A stretch of DNA of 17,694 nucleotides from Acinetobacter sp. (GCA_008017255.1 SSHD01000140.1:1-17694), one strand, 5' to 3'; numbered from the stretch's first letter, positions 1-7,409 are shown. Notes: generated from the sequence alone by a model not told the origin. Made by a program: numbers and translations.

Positions 1-1313
1 GCAAAGTGCCACGTGTTACCATTTATCCCAAAAGCCATTATGTGACGCCGAAAGATCATTTAACTCGTGCCATAGATACTATTAAAGATGAGTTAAAAGA
101 TCGGCTTAAATTTTTTAAAGAACACGACAAATTATTAGAGGCTCAGCGTATTGAGCAACGCACCCGCTACGATTTAGAAATGATGCAGCAGTTGGGTTAT
201 ACCAACGGCATCGAAAACTATTCACGGCATTTATCGGGGCGCACCGCAGGCGAAGCACCACCCACTTTATTTGATTATATTCCTGAAGATGCCTTATTGA
301 TTATAGATGAATCACACGTGACTGTGCCGCAAATTGGCGCAATGTATAAAGGCGACCGTTCACGCAAAGAAAACTTGGTCAATTATGGTTTTCGTTTGCC
401 GAGTGCGTTAGATAACCGCCCAATGCGTTTTGAAGAATGGGAACGGATTGTTCCGACTACGGTATTTGTCAGTGCTACGCCGGCACGTTATGAAATGGAA
501 AAATCTGAGCAAATCGTCGAGCAAGTGGTGCGCCCTACAGGTTTGATTGACCCTGAAATTGAAGTGCGTCCAGTGTTGACGCAGGTGGATGATGTATTGT
601 CGGAAATTAATCTGCGCAAACAGCACAATGAGCGTGTTTTAGTCACCACTTTAACCAAGCGGATGGCAGAAGATTTAACTTCGTATTTAAAAGAATATGG
701 CGTGCAAGTGGCGTATTTACATTCAGATATCGACACCGTCGAGCGGGTCAAAATTATCCATGATTTACGCATGGGTGTGCATGATGTGCTGGTCGGCATT
801 AACTTATTGCGTGAAGGTTTGGACATGCCCGAAGTGTCTTTGGTGGCAATTTTAGATGCCGATAAAGAAGGCTTTTTGCGTTCCGAACGTGCGTTGATTC
901 AAACCATTGGACGTGCAGCAAGAAATGTTAAAGGTAAAGCGATTTTATATGCCGACCGCATTACCGATTCAATGCGCAAAGCCATAGATGAAACCGACCG
1001 CCGCCGTAATAAACAAATTGAATTTAATCAATTACATGGCATTATACCGCGCAGTGCAGTTCGCCAAGTATCGAAAGATATTGATACTGGTGAGGTCATG
1101 ACTGATGACGAAATTGACAATAAAATACTCGAACAAGCGAATGCGATGAGCGCCGATGAACAGCACATTGTGTCCGATCCTAAACTGTTTGCAAAGCACA
1201 TCGCCAAACTGGAAAAAGAAATGCTCAAAGCTTCGAAAGAATTGCAGTTTGAACAAGCGGCAAGATTACGAGATGAAATGATGAGACTCAAGGCGCATAT
1301 GTTGCAATCTTGA
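1..1313 (+). CDS. uvrB: UvrABC excision nuclease subunit B (5'-truncated by window edge)
   Basis: This is the damage-verification helicase of nucleotide excision repair: UvrA loads it on damaged DNA and it then recruits UvrC for incision. The reading frame is open from base 3 with no start in context. About 437 residues remain of a family norm near 670, so roughly the first 235 (Walker A and the beta-hairpin) lie outside the window. Visible marks are the YPKSHYVTP block at the left edge, the Walker B-like box DESHVT (306-323), the NRPMRF and VSATPA segments, the helicase motif V/VI region ([13 protein letters not shown], then QTIGRAARN), and a C-terminal UVR helical hairpin (about 1195-1305, ending in [13 protein letters not shown]) that contacts UvrC. 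No residue looks damaged, so the truncation is only the window edge. Identification is essentially certain. No clear terminator follows it. Confidence 0.98.
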   Translation, partial: KVPRVTIYPKSHYVTPKDHLTRAIDTIKDELKDRLKFFKEHDKLLEAQRIEQRTRYDLEMMQQLGYTNGIENYSRHLSGRTAGEAPPTLFDYIPEDALLIIDESHVTVPQIGAMYKGDRSRKENLVNYGFRLPSALDNRPMRFEEWERIVPTTVFVSATPARYEMEKSEQIVEQVVRPTGLIDPEIEVRPVLTQVDDVLSEINLRKQHNERVLVTTLTKRMAEDLTSYLKEYGVQVAYLHSDIDTVERVKIIHDLRMGVHDVLVGINLLREGLDMPEVSLVAILDADKEGFLRSERALIQTIGRAARNVKGKAILYADRITDSMRKAIDETDRRRNKQIEFNQLHGIIPRSAVRQVSKDIDTGEVMTDDEIDNKILEQANAMSADEQHIVSDPKLFAKHIAKLEKEMLKASKELQFEQAARLRDEMMRLKAHMLQS

Positions 1314-1429
1314 CCCGCGGTCATCTTCAAAAGTCATACAGACCATTTAAATCGTTAATTATAAACTGTGCGTTGTATTTGAAACAAAATAGAACGCTGG
1401 ATGGCTTATAACAATTCTGAGGATGGCGT

Positions 1430-2032
1430 ATGTCCTTTTTAAATCATGTCCAAAAACCAACGAAGCGACTGCTAAAAGTTGCACTATGGGGAACACTTGT
1501 TGCAGGGTTACTATCGGGTTCGACTGTCTATGCTCAACCCAAGCCCTTAGTGGCTGCGGAAAAAGTAGAGTTAGACAAATATTTGGGTGTTTGGTACGAA
1601 GTGGCACGTAAGCCCATGTATTTTGAGCGTAAATGTATCTACGATATTACAGCCACCTATACATTAAATGAAAATGGCAATATTGTGGTCGATAACAAAT
1701 GCTATGACGCCGAAGGAAATTTACAACAAAGTGTCGGAGAAGCATTTATCGCCAATGCACCCTTTAATAGTAAATTACGGGTGAGTTTTTTACCTGAAGG
1801 TCTACGTTGGATTCCTGTAGGACGTGGAGATTACTGGATTTTAAAGCTGGATGATGACTATCAAACCGTTTTGGTTGGAGAGCCTCGTCGTAAATATTTA
1901 TGGATATTGTCACGGACGCCACAACTTGCCAAAGAACAAATTCATGACTATTTAAATTACGCTAAATCGCAAGGTTATAATGTAAGTGATGTCATTTATC
2001 CTGAGCATCGTCCAGAGCCGCAACAAAAGTAA
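1430..2032 (+). CDS. blc: Secreted lipocalin (Blc-like) with signal peptide
   Basis: This 200-residue protein belongs to the bacterial lipocalin (Blc) family, eight-stranded barrels that bind fatty acids or lysophospholipids in the envelope. Residues 1-35 form a signal peptide: basic N-region (KPTKR), hydrophobic core (VALWGTLVAGLLSG) and a likely signal peptidase I site after VYA-35. The lipocalin signature G-x-W lies in YLGVWYEVAR (51-60). A matching C-terminal block KYLWILSRTP and two cysteines (CIYD and KCYD) that could form a disulphide are also present. Unlike E. coli Blc it has no lipobox cysteine, so it is predicted to be soluble in the periplasm or secreted rather than a lipoprotein. 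The start is supported by GAGGA at 1419-1423, six bases upstream. The family is clear; the ligand cannot be read from sequence. Confidence 0.9.
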   Translation: MSFLNHVQKPTKRLLKVALWGTLVAGLLSGSTVYAQPKPLVAAEKVELDKYLGVWYEVARKPMYFERKCIYDITATYTLNENGNIVVDNKCYDAEGNLQQSVGEAFIANAPFNSKLRVSFLPEGLRWIPVGRGDYWILKLDDDYQTVLVGEPRRKYLWILSRTPQLAKEQIHDYLNYAKSQGYNVSDVIYPEHRPEPQQK

Positions 2033-2046
2033 CTCTATTATGATGA

Positions 2047-2094
2047 TAGCAAAAGAAATTTTGCTAAAAATAGAAAAATAAGTTTAGCAATTTT
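2047..2094 (+). promoter_or_regulatory. Two mutually exclusive hairpins between the lipocalin and gap
   Basis: Arm TAGCAAAA (2047-2054) pairs perfectly with TTTTGCTA (2059-2066) across a GAAA tetraloop. Part of that second arm, TTGCTAAA (2061-2068), can instead pair perfectly with TTTAGCAA (2083-2090), and that hairpin is followed directly by TTTT. The second form looks like a weak intrinsic terminator for the lipocalin transcript and the first like its competitor. The stems are AT-rich, so stability is doubtful. The alternative is AT-rich chance. Confidence 0.35.
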
Positions 2095-2147
2095 ATGAAT
2101 TTAATCTACATCTGTAAAAAATCGTCGCACAGATGGTCAGCTTTTGA

Positions 2148-2176
2148 TTCAATATTGACAATATTTCCAGTACAAT
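2148..2176 (+). promoter_or_regulatory. Candidate sigma-70 promoter for the GAPDH gene
   Basis: TTCAAT (2148-2153), a 17-base spacer and TACAAT (2171-2176) give a plausible -35/-10 pair about 50 bases upstream of the GTG start. The -10 is good and the -35 weak. The perfect TTGACA at 2155-2160 is only ten bases from the -10 and so cannot serve it. Confidence 0.35.
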
Positions 2177-2228
2177 ACGGCGGTTAAAATTCACGCTTAG
2201 TATCAAATTCAATTAGAGGACGTATCTT

Positions 2229-3686
2229 GTGAGCAAAGACACTATCATCGCCCTACATGCAGAACACCAAGGTCGTTGGAAAAACCGCGAAGAAATCGCG
2301 GAACGTATGATTGCGTTTATTGGTCAATTGTACCGTGAGAAAAATATTGTTGTTTCTGTTTACGGTCGTTCTTTAATCAACCGTTCAGTGATTCAAATTT
2401 TAAAATCGCATCGCCAAACACGTATGTTAGATGTTGAACTTTCAGTGGTTCACACTTTCCCAATTTTAGAAGCGTTAATGAACGTTGAAAATATTGGTTC
2501 TGCCGAAGTAGACATTGGTAAACTTGCGGTTGCGTATAAAAACCAAGGCGGCGATATTAATGCTTTTGTAAAACAAGCGGTTGCGCCAATTGAAGGCAAT
2601 TCAACTGTATCGGCACATCGCGATGTCGTGCTGTACGGTTTTGGTCGTATTGGTCGTATTTTAGCGCGTTTAATGATTAGCCAGTCTGGTTTAGGTCGTG
2701 GCTTAAACTTAAAAGCGATTGTGGTGCGTAAATCATCAGACGGCGACTTGGAAAAACGTGCTTCTTTACTGCGCCGTGACTCAATTCATGGTCCGTTTGC
2801 GGGTACCATTTCTGTAGATGAAGAAAATGAAGCACTGATTGCCAATGGTCAATTCATTAAAGTGATTTATGCATCTAGCCCAAGCGAAGTGAACTATACC
2901 GATTATGGTATTGAAAATGCGCTAGTGATTGATAACACAGGTAAATGGCGTGATGCTGAAGGCCTAAGCCAACACTTGAAATGTGCAGGCGTTGCACGTG
3001 TGGTATTGACTGCACCAAGTAAAGGCGAAATGAAAAATGTCGTGTATGGCGTCAACCATAGTGATATTTTAGATGAAGACCAAATCATCTCTGCTGCAAG
3101 CTGTACCACTAACGCTATTACCCCAGTATTAAAAGTTTTAGATGACAAATACAAAGTATTAAATGGTCATGTTGAAACTGTGCATTCATTTACCAATGAC
3201 CAGAACTTAATCGACAACTACCATAAAGCAGATCGTCGTGGTCGTGCTGCAACCTTGAACATGGTCATTACCGAAACAGGTGCGGCTAAAGCGGTTGCTA
3301 AAGCATTGCCAGGTCTAAAGGGTAAGTTGACTGGTAACTCGGTGCGTGTACCGACACCAAACGTATCTTTGGCTATTTTAAACTTGAACTTAGAGAAAGA
3401 AGTTGATCGTGAAGAAGTGAACGAATACATTCGTCAAATTTCGATCAATTCAAACTTACAAGGTCAGATTGGTTATACTAACTCGACCGAAGTGGTTTCA
3501 AGCGACTTTATTGGTTCGCGTACTGCGGGTGTATTTGATGCGCAAGCGACCATTACTTCAGGTACGCGTTTAACGGCTTATGTTTGGTACGATAACGAAG
3601 TCGGCTATAGCTGCCAAGTATTGCGTATTGCTGAACAAATGTGCGGCGTAAGCTATGCAAAAGTACCAGCTGAAACCACTGCTTAA
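2229..3686 (+). CDS. gap: Glyceraldehyde-3-phosphate dehydrogenase, long form with N-terminal extension
   Basis: A cytoplasmic GAPDH that interconverts glyceraldehyde-3-phosphate and 1,3-bisphosphoglycerate with NAD(P). At 485 residues it is much longer than the usual 330-340. The first 130 or so residues form a predicted helical extension (containing VYGRSLINRSVIQILKSHR) of no recognised fold. The catalytic part then starts with the dinucleotide-binding GFGRIGR (137-143). The active-site box SCTTN has Cys292, the partner His319 lies in ETVHSFTNDQ, and KADRRGRAATLN is the phosphate-site loop. Long forms of this kind are known in Pseudomonas and Acinetobacter relatives. The start is GTG, supported by AGAGGA at 2215-2220 eight bases upstream. 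A strong terminator follows. In an acinetobacter-like cell a gluconeogenic or Entner-Doudoroff role is likely, but that is inference. Cofactor preference and the job of the extension cannot be read here. Confidence 0.93.
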   Translation: MSKDTIIALHAEHQGRWKNREEIAERMIAFIGQLYREKNIVVSVYGRSLINRSVIQILKSHRQTRMLDVELSVVHTFPILEALMNVENIGSAEVDIGKLAVAYKNQGGDINAFVKQAVAPIEGNSTVSAHRDVVLYGFGRIGRILARLMISQSGLGRGLNLKAIVVRKSSDGDLEKRASLLRRDSIHGPFAGTISVDEENEALIANGQFIKVIYASSPSEVNYTDYGIENALVIDNTGKWRDAEGLSQHLKCAGVARVVLTAPSKGEMKNVVYGVNHSDILDEDQIISAASCTTNAITPVLKVLDDKYKVLNGHVETVHSFTNDQNLIDNYHKADRRGRAATLNMVITETGAAKAVAKALPGLKGKLTGNSVRVPTPNVSLAILNLNLEKEVDREEVNEYIRQISINSNLQGQIGYTNSTEVVSSDFIGSRTAGVFDAQATITSGTRLTAYVWYDNEVGYSCQVLRIAEQMCGVSYAKVPAETTA

Positions 3687-3700
3687 TTGGTTTTAGTGGA

Positions 3701-3730
3701 AAAAAAGCCCAGTTGAACTGGGCTTTTTTA
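3701..3730. terminator. Bidirectional intrinsic terminator between gap and the DUF815 ATPase
   Basis: The stem GCCCAGT (3707-3713) with ACTGGGC (3717-3723) is flanked by an A tract (3701-3706) on the left and a T tract (3724-3729) on the right. It can therefore end the plus-strand gap transcript and the convergent minus-strand ATPase transcript. Confidence 0.9.
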
Positions 3731-3771
3731 CGTTGTGTAGAATTGAATCTGAATAAGTCGGAAGATGCTTA

Positions 3772-4668
3772 TTATTTGGCTGATTCGGATTGATTGGTGT
3801 ATTGCGCTAGGCTTTCTGAACCAATCCAGTGCTTAGAGAACTGATACGCCGCACGCCCTGAGCGCTGCCCGCGAGCCTGACTCCATTGCAGACTCGCACT
3901 GCGTACCGTGTCGTTATAAGGTAAATTGGCTTGCACAATATAATGCTCCACAATCTGTAAATACAGCTGTTGATCCATAGGATAAAACGACAGCCATAAA
4001 CCAAACCGATCTGACAGCGAAATTTTTTCTTCAATCGCTTCTTGCGGGTGTAGCTCGGTGTATTGCGGTACATCCACTTTACGCAGTGGCATATTTTCAT
4101 GCATAAATTCGGGCAATAAATGGCGACGATTACTGGTGGCATAAATAATAAAATTACTTGCACCTGACTGTAGCGAACCATCTAAAACACTTTTTAAACT
4201 GCGATAGTTTTCATCTTCGGCGTTAAACGCTAAGTCATCACAGTAAACAATAAATTTTTCTGGGCGGGTGGCAATCAGTTGCTGAATTTGTGGTAGTTCA
4301 GACAAATCATCACGTTCGATTTCGATTAAGCGTAAACCCTGTGCAGCATATTCAGTCAGCAAGGCCCGAACAATTGAAGATTTACCCGTACCACGCGAGC
4401 CAGTGAGTAATACATCATTGGCGGGTAGGCCATGCAGGAACTGTAAGGTATTTTGAATGATTTTGGCTTTTTGCAGCTCAATACCGATTAAATCATCTAA
4501 GTACATGGGCTTGGGTTGCTGTATCGCCACTAACTGCTGTTGTTGCCATTTAAAGGCAATTGCAGAAAAATCGGTGGCTTGTTTTGGCGCGGGCAGCACG
4601 TGCTGTAACTGGGTCAATACACTCGATAAGCTGTGCAACAAAGATTCGGGTAAATCAAGCATCGCCAT
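3772..4668 (-). CDS. DUF815-family AAA ATPase
   Basis: A 298-residue P-loop ATPase of the DUF815 family (PF05673), single-domain AAA-type proteins with no firmly assigned substrate. Residues 1-55 are a helical region. The ATPase core shows Walker A GSRGTGKSS (90-98), Walker B FIVYCDDL (139-146), a sensor-1 segment ATSNRRHLLPE (177-187) and a conserved C-terminal SGRAAYQFSKHW. Both the lysine and the acidic Walker B pair are intact, so it should bind and hydrolyse ATP. It stands alone on the minus strand, convergent with gap and divergent from the patatin gene, so neighbours give no functional clue. The start is the first of two closely spaced ATG codons (MAM); the ribosome site is weak for either, so the protein could begin at residue 3. 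Older names such as 'replication protein' or 'ATPase AAA' are not evidence of function. Confidence 0.88.
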   Translation of the reverse strand: MAMLDLPESLLHSLSSVLTQLQHVLPAPKQATDFSAIAFKWQQQQLVAIQQPKPMYLDDLIGIELQKAKIIQNTLQFLHGLPANDVLLTGSRGTGKSSIVRALLTEYAAQGLRLIEIERDDLSELPQIQQLIATRPEKFIVYCDDLAFNAEDENYRSLKSVLDGSLQSGASNFIIYATSNRRHLLPEFMHENMPLRKVDVPQYTELHPQEAIEEKISLSDRFGLWLSFYPMDQQLYLQIVEHYIVQANLPYNDTVRSASLQWSQARGQRSGRAAYQFSKHWIGSESLAQYTNQSESAK

Positions 4669-4776
4669 ACATACACACCAAATACCGTAAAATACCTATA
4701 TGGATACTAGCAATTGCCTTGCTGAAAATACAGGAAATATTTATAAATTATAACTCTTAGTAAAATATATGCTTGA

Positions 4777-4811
4777 TTGTTGGCGTAGCTTTTTACATGT
4801 TATAACTGTAA
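4777..4811 (+). promoter_or_regulatory. Candidate promoter and overlapping palindrome upstream of the patatin gene
   Basis: TTGTTG (4777-4782), an 18-base spacer and TATAAC (4801-4806) form a candidate promoter about 40 bases before the ATG. The -10 lies inside a near-palindrome, TTACA (4793-4797) and TGTAA (4807-4811) around the self-complementary GTTATAAC (4799-4806), with a one-base offset between the sides. It could be an operator, but AT-rich palindromes of this size also arise by chance. Confidence 0.35.
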
Positions 4812-4844
4812 GTTAGCAATAAATAAGCACAGTTAGGACAACCA

Positions 4845-6332
4845 ATGTTTATTCAGCACAAGCAAAAGATTAATAAATACCAAAAAGCGAAAATTGCTCA
4901 ACTGCAAAAGGATTTGCAGCAGGCAGGCTCTTATGCTGAGTGGAAAGATATTGCACACAGACTAGATGAAGAAACTGGCGCAGAAGCGTGGAAATATAAC
5001 AATCAATCGCCGTATTTCGATGTGGAGCTTCTATCTAAACGACATCACTTATTAAAAAAATATCGCATGCAACATCGCACTCTCGATTTAGTGCACGTGC
5101 TAAGAGAGGGGCTGACCTACGATATTGCCAATATCGGACATCCGCTGTTATTTGCCGAAACCTATATTGGTACCAAAAAAATTATAGAAGACTATGTCGA
5201 GGAAATGAGCAACTGCCTGTGCTACTTGGCTTCGAGCGAGTGTATTACTTTTAAACGTGAAGAAAAAATCCAGTTTTTTAAAGAATGCTTAACTGCCTAT
5301 GGTCAACCAGCGTTAATGTTTTCTGGCGGAGCAACTTTGGGGCTGTTCCATACTGGTGTGTGTAAGGCATTGTTGGAACAAGATTTAATGCCAAAGGTGG
5401 TGTCTGGTTCGAGTGCTGGTGCAATTATGACGGCTATGTTGGGCACATCATCGCCAGAGCAAGTGTCTGAATTACTCAGCGGAGAGCATTTTTTTACTGA
5501 AGCCTTTCAATTTAGAAGTTTGAGTGAACTGATTAAAGGGCATGGCGGCTTGGCCGATGTGATGTATTTAAAAAATTTCCTTATTAAAAACTTAGGCGAT
5601 GTCACCTTTGCCGAAGCCTATCAACAATCGAAACGACATATCAATATCGTCATTGCGCCTTACAATACTTCGCAAAACCCACGTATTATGAATGCTTTAA
5701 CTGCGCCCAATGTGTTGGTATGGAGTGCAGTGTTGGCTTCGTGTGCGGTGCCCGTTTTGTTTCCACCAGTGCGTTTAACCACCAAACGCCACGATGGCAG
5801 ACATACCCCATATTTGGCTCATACTCGCTGGGTCGATGGCAGTATGCGTAGTGATTTTCCACAAGAAAAAATGACGCAACTGTTTAATATCAATTACACC
5901 ATTGCCAGTCAGGTCAATCCGCATATCGTACCGTTTATGCAGAGCGATTCTGAACGCTTTCGCCGTGATATGCGCAGCTGGCCGGCACGGATTTTACGTC
6001 AGCAAGCTAAAATAATTGCCACCGAAGTGTTGGATATGACCCGCAGTTATATGGGCAGTAATTTACCCATCTACCGTGCTTTAGATCATGGTTATGGCAT
6101 ATTGGGGCAGCGTTACTATGGCGACATCAACATTATTGCGCACTACAGTTTAAGGCATTATAGCTATTTGCTCAAAAACCCACGTCCGAAGTTATTTAAA
6201 ATTTTGCAGCAAGAGGGTGAGCGCGCCACGTGGCCGAAAATCTCGAGTATTGAAATACATGCCCGTATTGGTAAAACCATTGAATCTTGTTTGGCGGCAT
6301 TGCAAAAGCAGCAACAACTTGCACTGGCATGA
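4845..6332 (+). CDS. DUF3336/patatin-like phospholipase (lipid acyl hydrolase)
   Basis: A 495-residue serine lipid hydrolase. Residues from about 15 to 145 match the DUF3336 region found in front of patatin domains in the yeast Tgl3/4/5 and SDP1-type triacylglycerol lipases and their bacterial relatives. The patatin domain follows. It has the oxyanion-hole loop SGGATLG (160-166), the nucleophile elbow GSSAG (188-192, Ser190) and the DGS box with Asp331, which completes the Ser-Asp dyad. No signal peptide or clear membrane helix is seen, so it is probably cytoplasmic or peripheral at the inner membrane. TTAGGA (4833-4838), six bases upstream, supports the start. Its stop overlaps the next gene's start as ATGA, so it is probably cotranscribed and translationally coupled with the kinase-like gene. 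The substrate (phospholipid, triglyceride or another acyl ester) is not determined by the sequence. Confidence 0.92.
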   Translation: MFIQHKQKINKYQKAKIAQLQKDLQQAGSYAEWKDIAHRLDEETGAEAWKYNNQSPYFDVELLSKRHHLLKKYRMQHRTLDLVHVLREGLTYDIANIGHPLLFAETYIGTKKIIEDYVEEMSNCLCYLASSECITFKREEKIQFFKECLTAYGQPALMFSGGATLGLFHTGVCKALLEQDLMPKVVSGSSAGAIMTAMLGTSSPEQVSELLSGEHFFTEAFQFRSLSELIKGHGGLADVMYLKNFLIKNLGDVTFAEAYQQSKRHINIVIAPYNTSQNPRIMNALTAPNVLVWSAVLASCAVPVLFPPVRLTTKRHDGRHTPYLAHTRWVDGSMRSDFPQEKMTQLFNINYTIASQVNPHIVPFMQSDSERFRRDMRSWPARILRQQAKIIATEVLDMTRSYMGSNLPIYRALDHGYGILGQRYYGDINIIAHYSLRHYSYLLKNPRPKLFKILQQEGERATWPKISSIEIHARIGKTIESCLAALQKQQQLALA

Positions 6333-7156
6333 GTGTTAAGTTGCCTATTTTAGCTCCACAGGTGCAAATAGAAGCCTTGCAGTTAGCAACTAAAGATCGC
6401 AGCTACGGCTTTGGGCGGCGGTTGTATCGTTTTAACATAGCGCAGCAGGGCTATTGGCTAAAGTTTCATTTGCCGCAGCAGCATCATGCGGTTTTAGAAA
6501 TGTCCTTTCAGGCAGAGTTGGCATTTTATCAAGCGCAGCGTACGGCACAGCCATCTTTTTTGTTGCCGTATCAACTGATTCAATTTGCGCAATATCCAGA
6601 ACTTCGGTATTTAGCGACACAAGGCGAGGGCTTGGTTTTAGCCGATAGTGCCGCATTCTTCACTGATATTTACCAATATAACGACATCAATTTTATCAAA
6701 CAGAAAATTCTTATAGCCTTAGAGGCACTCGATGCTTTACATCAATCTGGCTGGATACATGGCGATTTAAAAACTGAGCATTTTCGTGACCATAATGGTT
6801 GCTGTAGTTTGATTGATTTTGAGCAAAGTTTTGCAAAAAATCAGCCTATAAGCGAAATGAACGCCACACCGCACTATATGGCACCAGAGCTATTTCATGG
6901 TACAGCCAAAAGTATGCAAAGTGATTTGTATGCTTTTGGCATTATTTTATATGAATGGTTAATGCACACAAGGTTGCAAGCAAACAGCTATCAAGATTGG
7001 GCAGTTTTGCATTGCCAACAATTGGTACTTCAACTGCCGCCGCACTTTGCTTGCTTTTTACCGTTGTTAAATGGCTTAACCCAAAAACAGCATGAACAGC
7101 GCTTTAAGGCGGTGTTTGAAGCAAAAAATACCTTAAATAATATTAACTTGCACTAG
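6329..7156 (+). CDS. Small protein-kinase-like protein coupled to the patatin gene
   Basis: A 275-residue cytoplasmic protein with a compact kinase fold. Lys45 (YWLKFH) is placed like the ATP-anchoring lysine and Glu63 like the helix-C glutamate. The catalytic loop is HGDLKTEH (144-151, Asp146), the metal-binding motif is DFE (163-165) rather than DFG, and an activation segment ends in APE (185-187). Asp199 and YAFGIILYEWL mark helix F. The usual Asn after the catalytic Asp is replaced by His151, a swap also seen in lipopolysaccharide-core kinases of the WaaP/InaA group, while the APE segment is of Ser/Thr-kinase type. The start is the ATG overlapping the patatin stop (ATGA). An open frame continues 14 codons upstream inside the patatin gene, but that start has no support. 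Possible substrates are the patatin protein or a lipid/sugar; this is inference. It could also be a weak or pseudo kinase. Confidence 0.85.
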   Translation: MSVKLPILAPQVQIEALQLATKDRSYGFGRRLYRFNIAQQGYWLKFHLPQQHHAVLEMSFQAELAFYQAQRTAQPSFLLPYQLIQFAQYPELRYLATQGEGLVLADSAAFFTDIYQYNDINFIKQKILIALEALDALHQSGWIHGDLKTEHFRDHNGCCSLIDFEQSFAKNQPISEMNATPHYMAPELFHGTAKSMQSDLYAFGIILYEWLMHTRLQANSYQDWAVLHCQQLVLQLPPHFACFLPLLNGLTQKQHEQRFKAVFEAKNTLNNINLH

Positions 7157-7221
7157 AAATACGCGCTATTTATAGCTTTGTTGAATATTTAAACAGTCAG
7201 TCACTTTTTTATAAAAAAAAC

Positions 7222-7250
7222 TTGTCAGCAGAAATGTTTAACACTAATAT
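7222..7250 (+). promoter_or_regulatory. Sigma-70 promoter for tRNA-Leu
   Basis: TTGTCA (7222-7227), exactly 17 bases, then TAATAT (7245-7250), ending 11 bases before the mature tRNA 5' end. Box quality, spacing and position fit a strong stable-RNA promoter. An A/T-rich tract (7204-7220) just upstream could act as an UP element. Confidence 0.75.
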
Positions 7251-7261
7251 ACACATCCATT

Positions 7262-7346
7262 GGGGGCGTGGCGAAATTGGTAGACGCACTGGATTTAGGT
7301 TCCAGCGCCGCAAGGTGTAAGAGTTCGAGTCTCTTCGCCCCCACCA
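7262..7346 (+). tRNA. tRNA-Leu(UAG)
   Basis: An 85-base leucine tRNA reading CUA/CUG-type codons. The acceptor arm is a perfect 7-bp stem (GGGGGCG with CGCCCCC), followed by discriminator A73 and a genomically encoded CCA. The anticodon stem CTGGA/TCCAG encloses loop TTTAGGT with anticodon TAG at 7296-7298. The long class II variable arm (CGCC/GGTG with loop GCAA, 7306-7317) and the T arm AAGAG/CTCTT around TTCGAGT fit tRNA-Leu. All helices are intact. Confidence 0.97.
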
Positions 7347-7351
7347 ACTTT

Positions 7352-7378
7352 AAAAAGCAAGAGTTTCTTGCTTTTTTT
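7352..7378 (+). terminator. Intrinsic terminator after tRNA-Leu
   Basis: AAAAAGCAAGA (7352-7362) pairs with TCTTGCTTTTT (7366-7376) across a GTT loop, ending in seven Ts. It separates the two tRNA genes into different transcripts and implies that tRNA-Trp has its own promoter. Confidence 0.88.
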
Positions 7379-7409
7379 ATGGTTAAGTTTGATATGATAA
7401 CTTAACCAT
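7379..7409 (+). promoter_or_regulatory. Perfect 11-bp inverted repeat framing an extended -10 promoter for tRNA-Trp
   Basis: ATGGTTAAGTT (7379-7389) and AACTTAACCAT (7399-7409) are perfect inverted repeats around nine bases. That centre contains TGATATGAT (7390-7398), a TGn extended -10 with hexamer TATGAT (7393-7398). Transcription would start near 7405, about a dozen bases before the tRNA. The only -35 candidate, TTGCTT (7368-7373), lies 19 bases away inside the preceding terminator. The layout suits an operator that hides the promoter, or a processing hairpin. Confidence 0.55.

Noticed and set aside
1311..1323. Inverted repeat TGACC-CGC-GGTCA overlapping the uvrB stop codon
   Set aside because: The stem is only 5 bp with a 3-base loop and no T tract follows, so it is not a convincing terminator or site.
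2155..2160. Perfect TTGACA upstream of gap
   Set aside because: The nearest good -10 (TACAAT, 2171) is only 10 bases away and the next (TAAAAT, 2185) is 24 bases away; neither spacing works.
6287..6328. Upstream extension of the kinase-like gene into the patatin gene
   Set aside because: It has a non-ATG start and no ribosome site; the ATGA overlap start at 6329 is the normal coupled arrangement.
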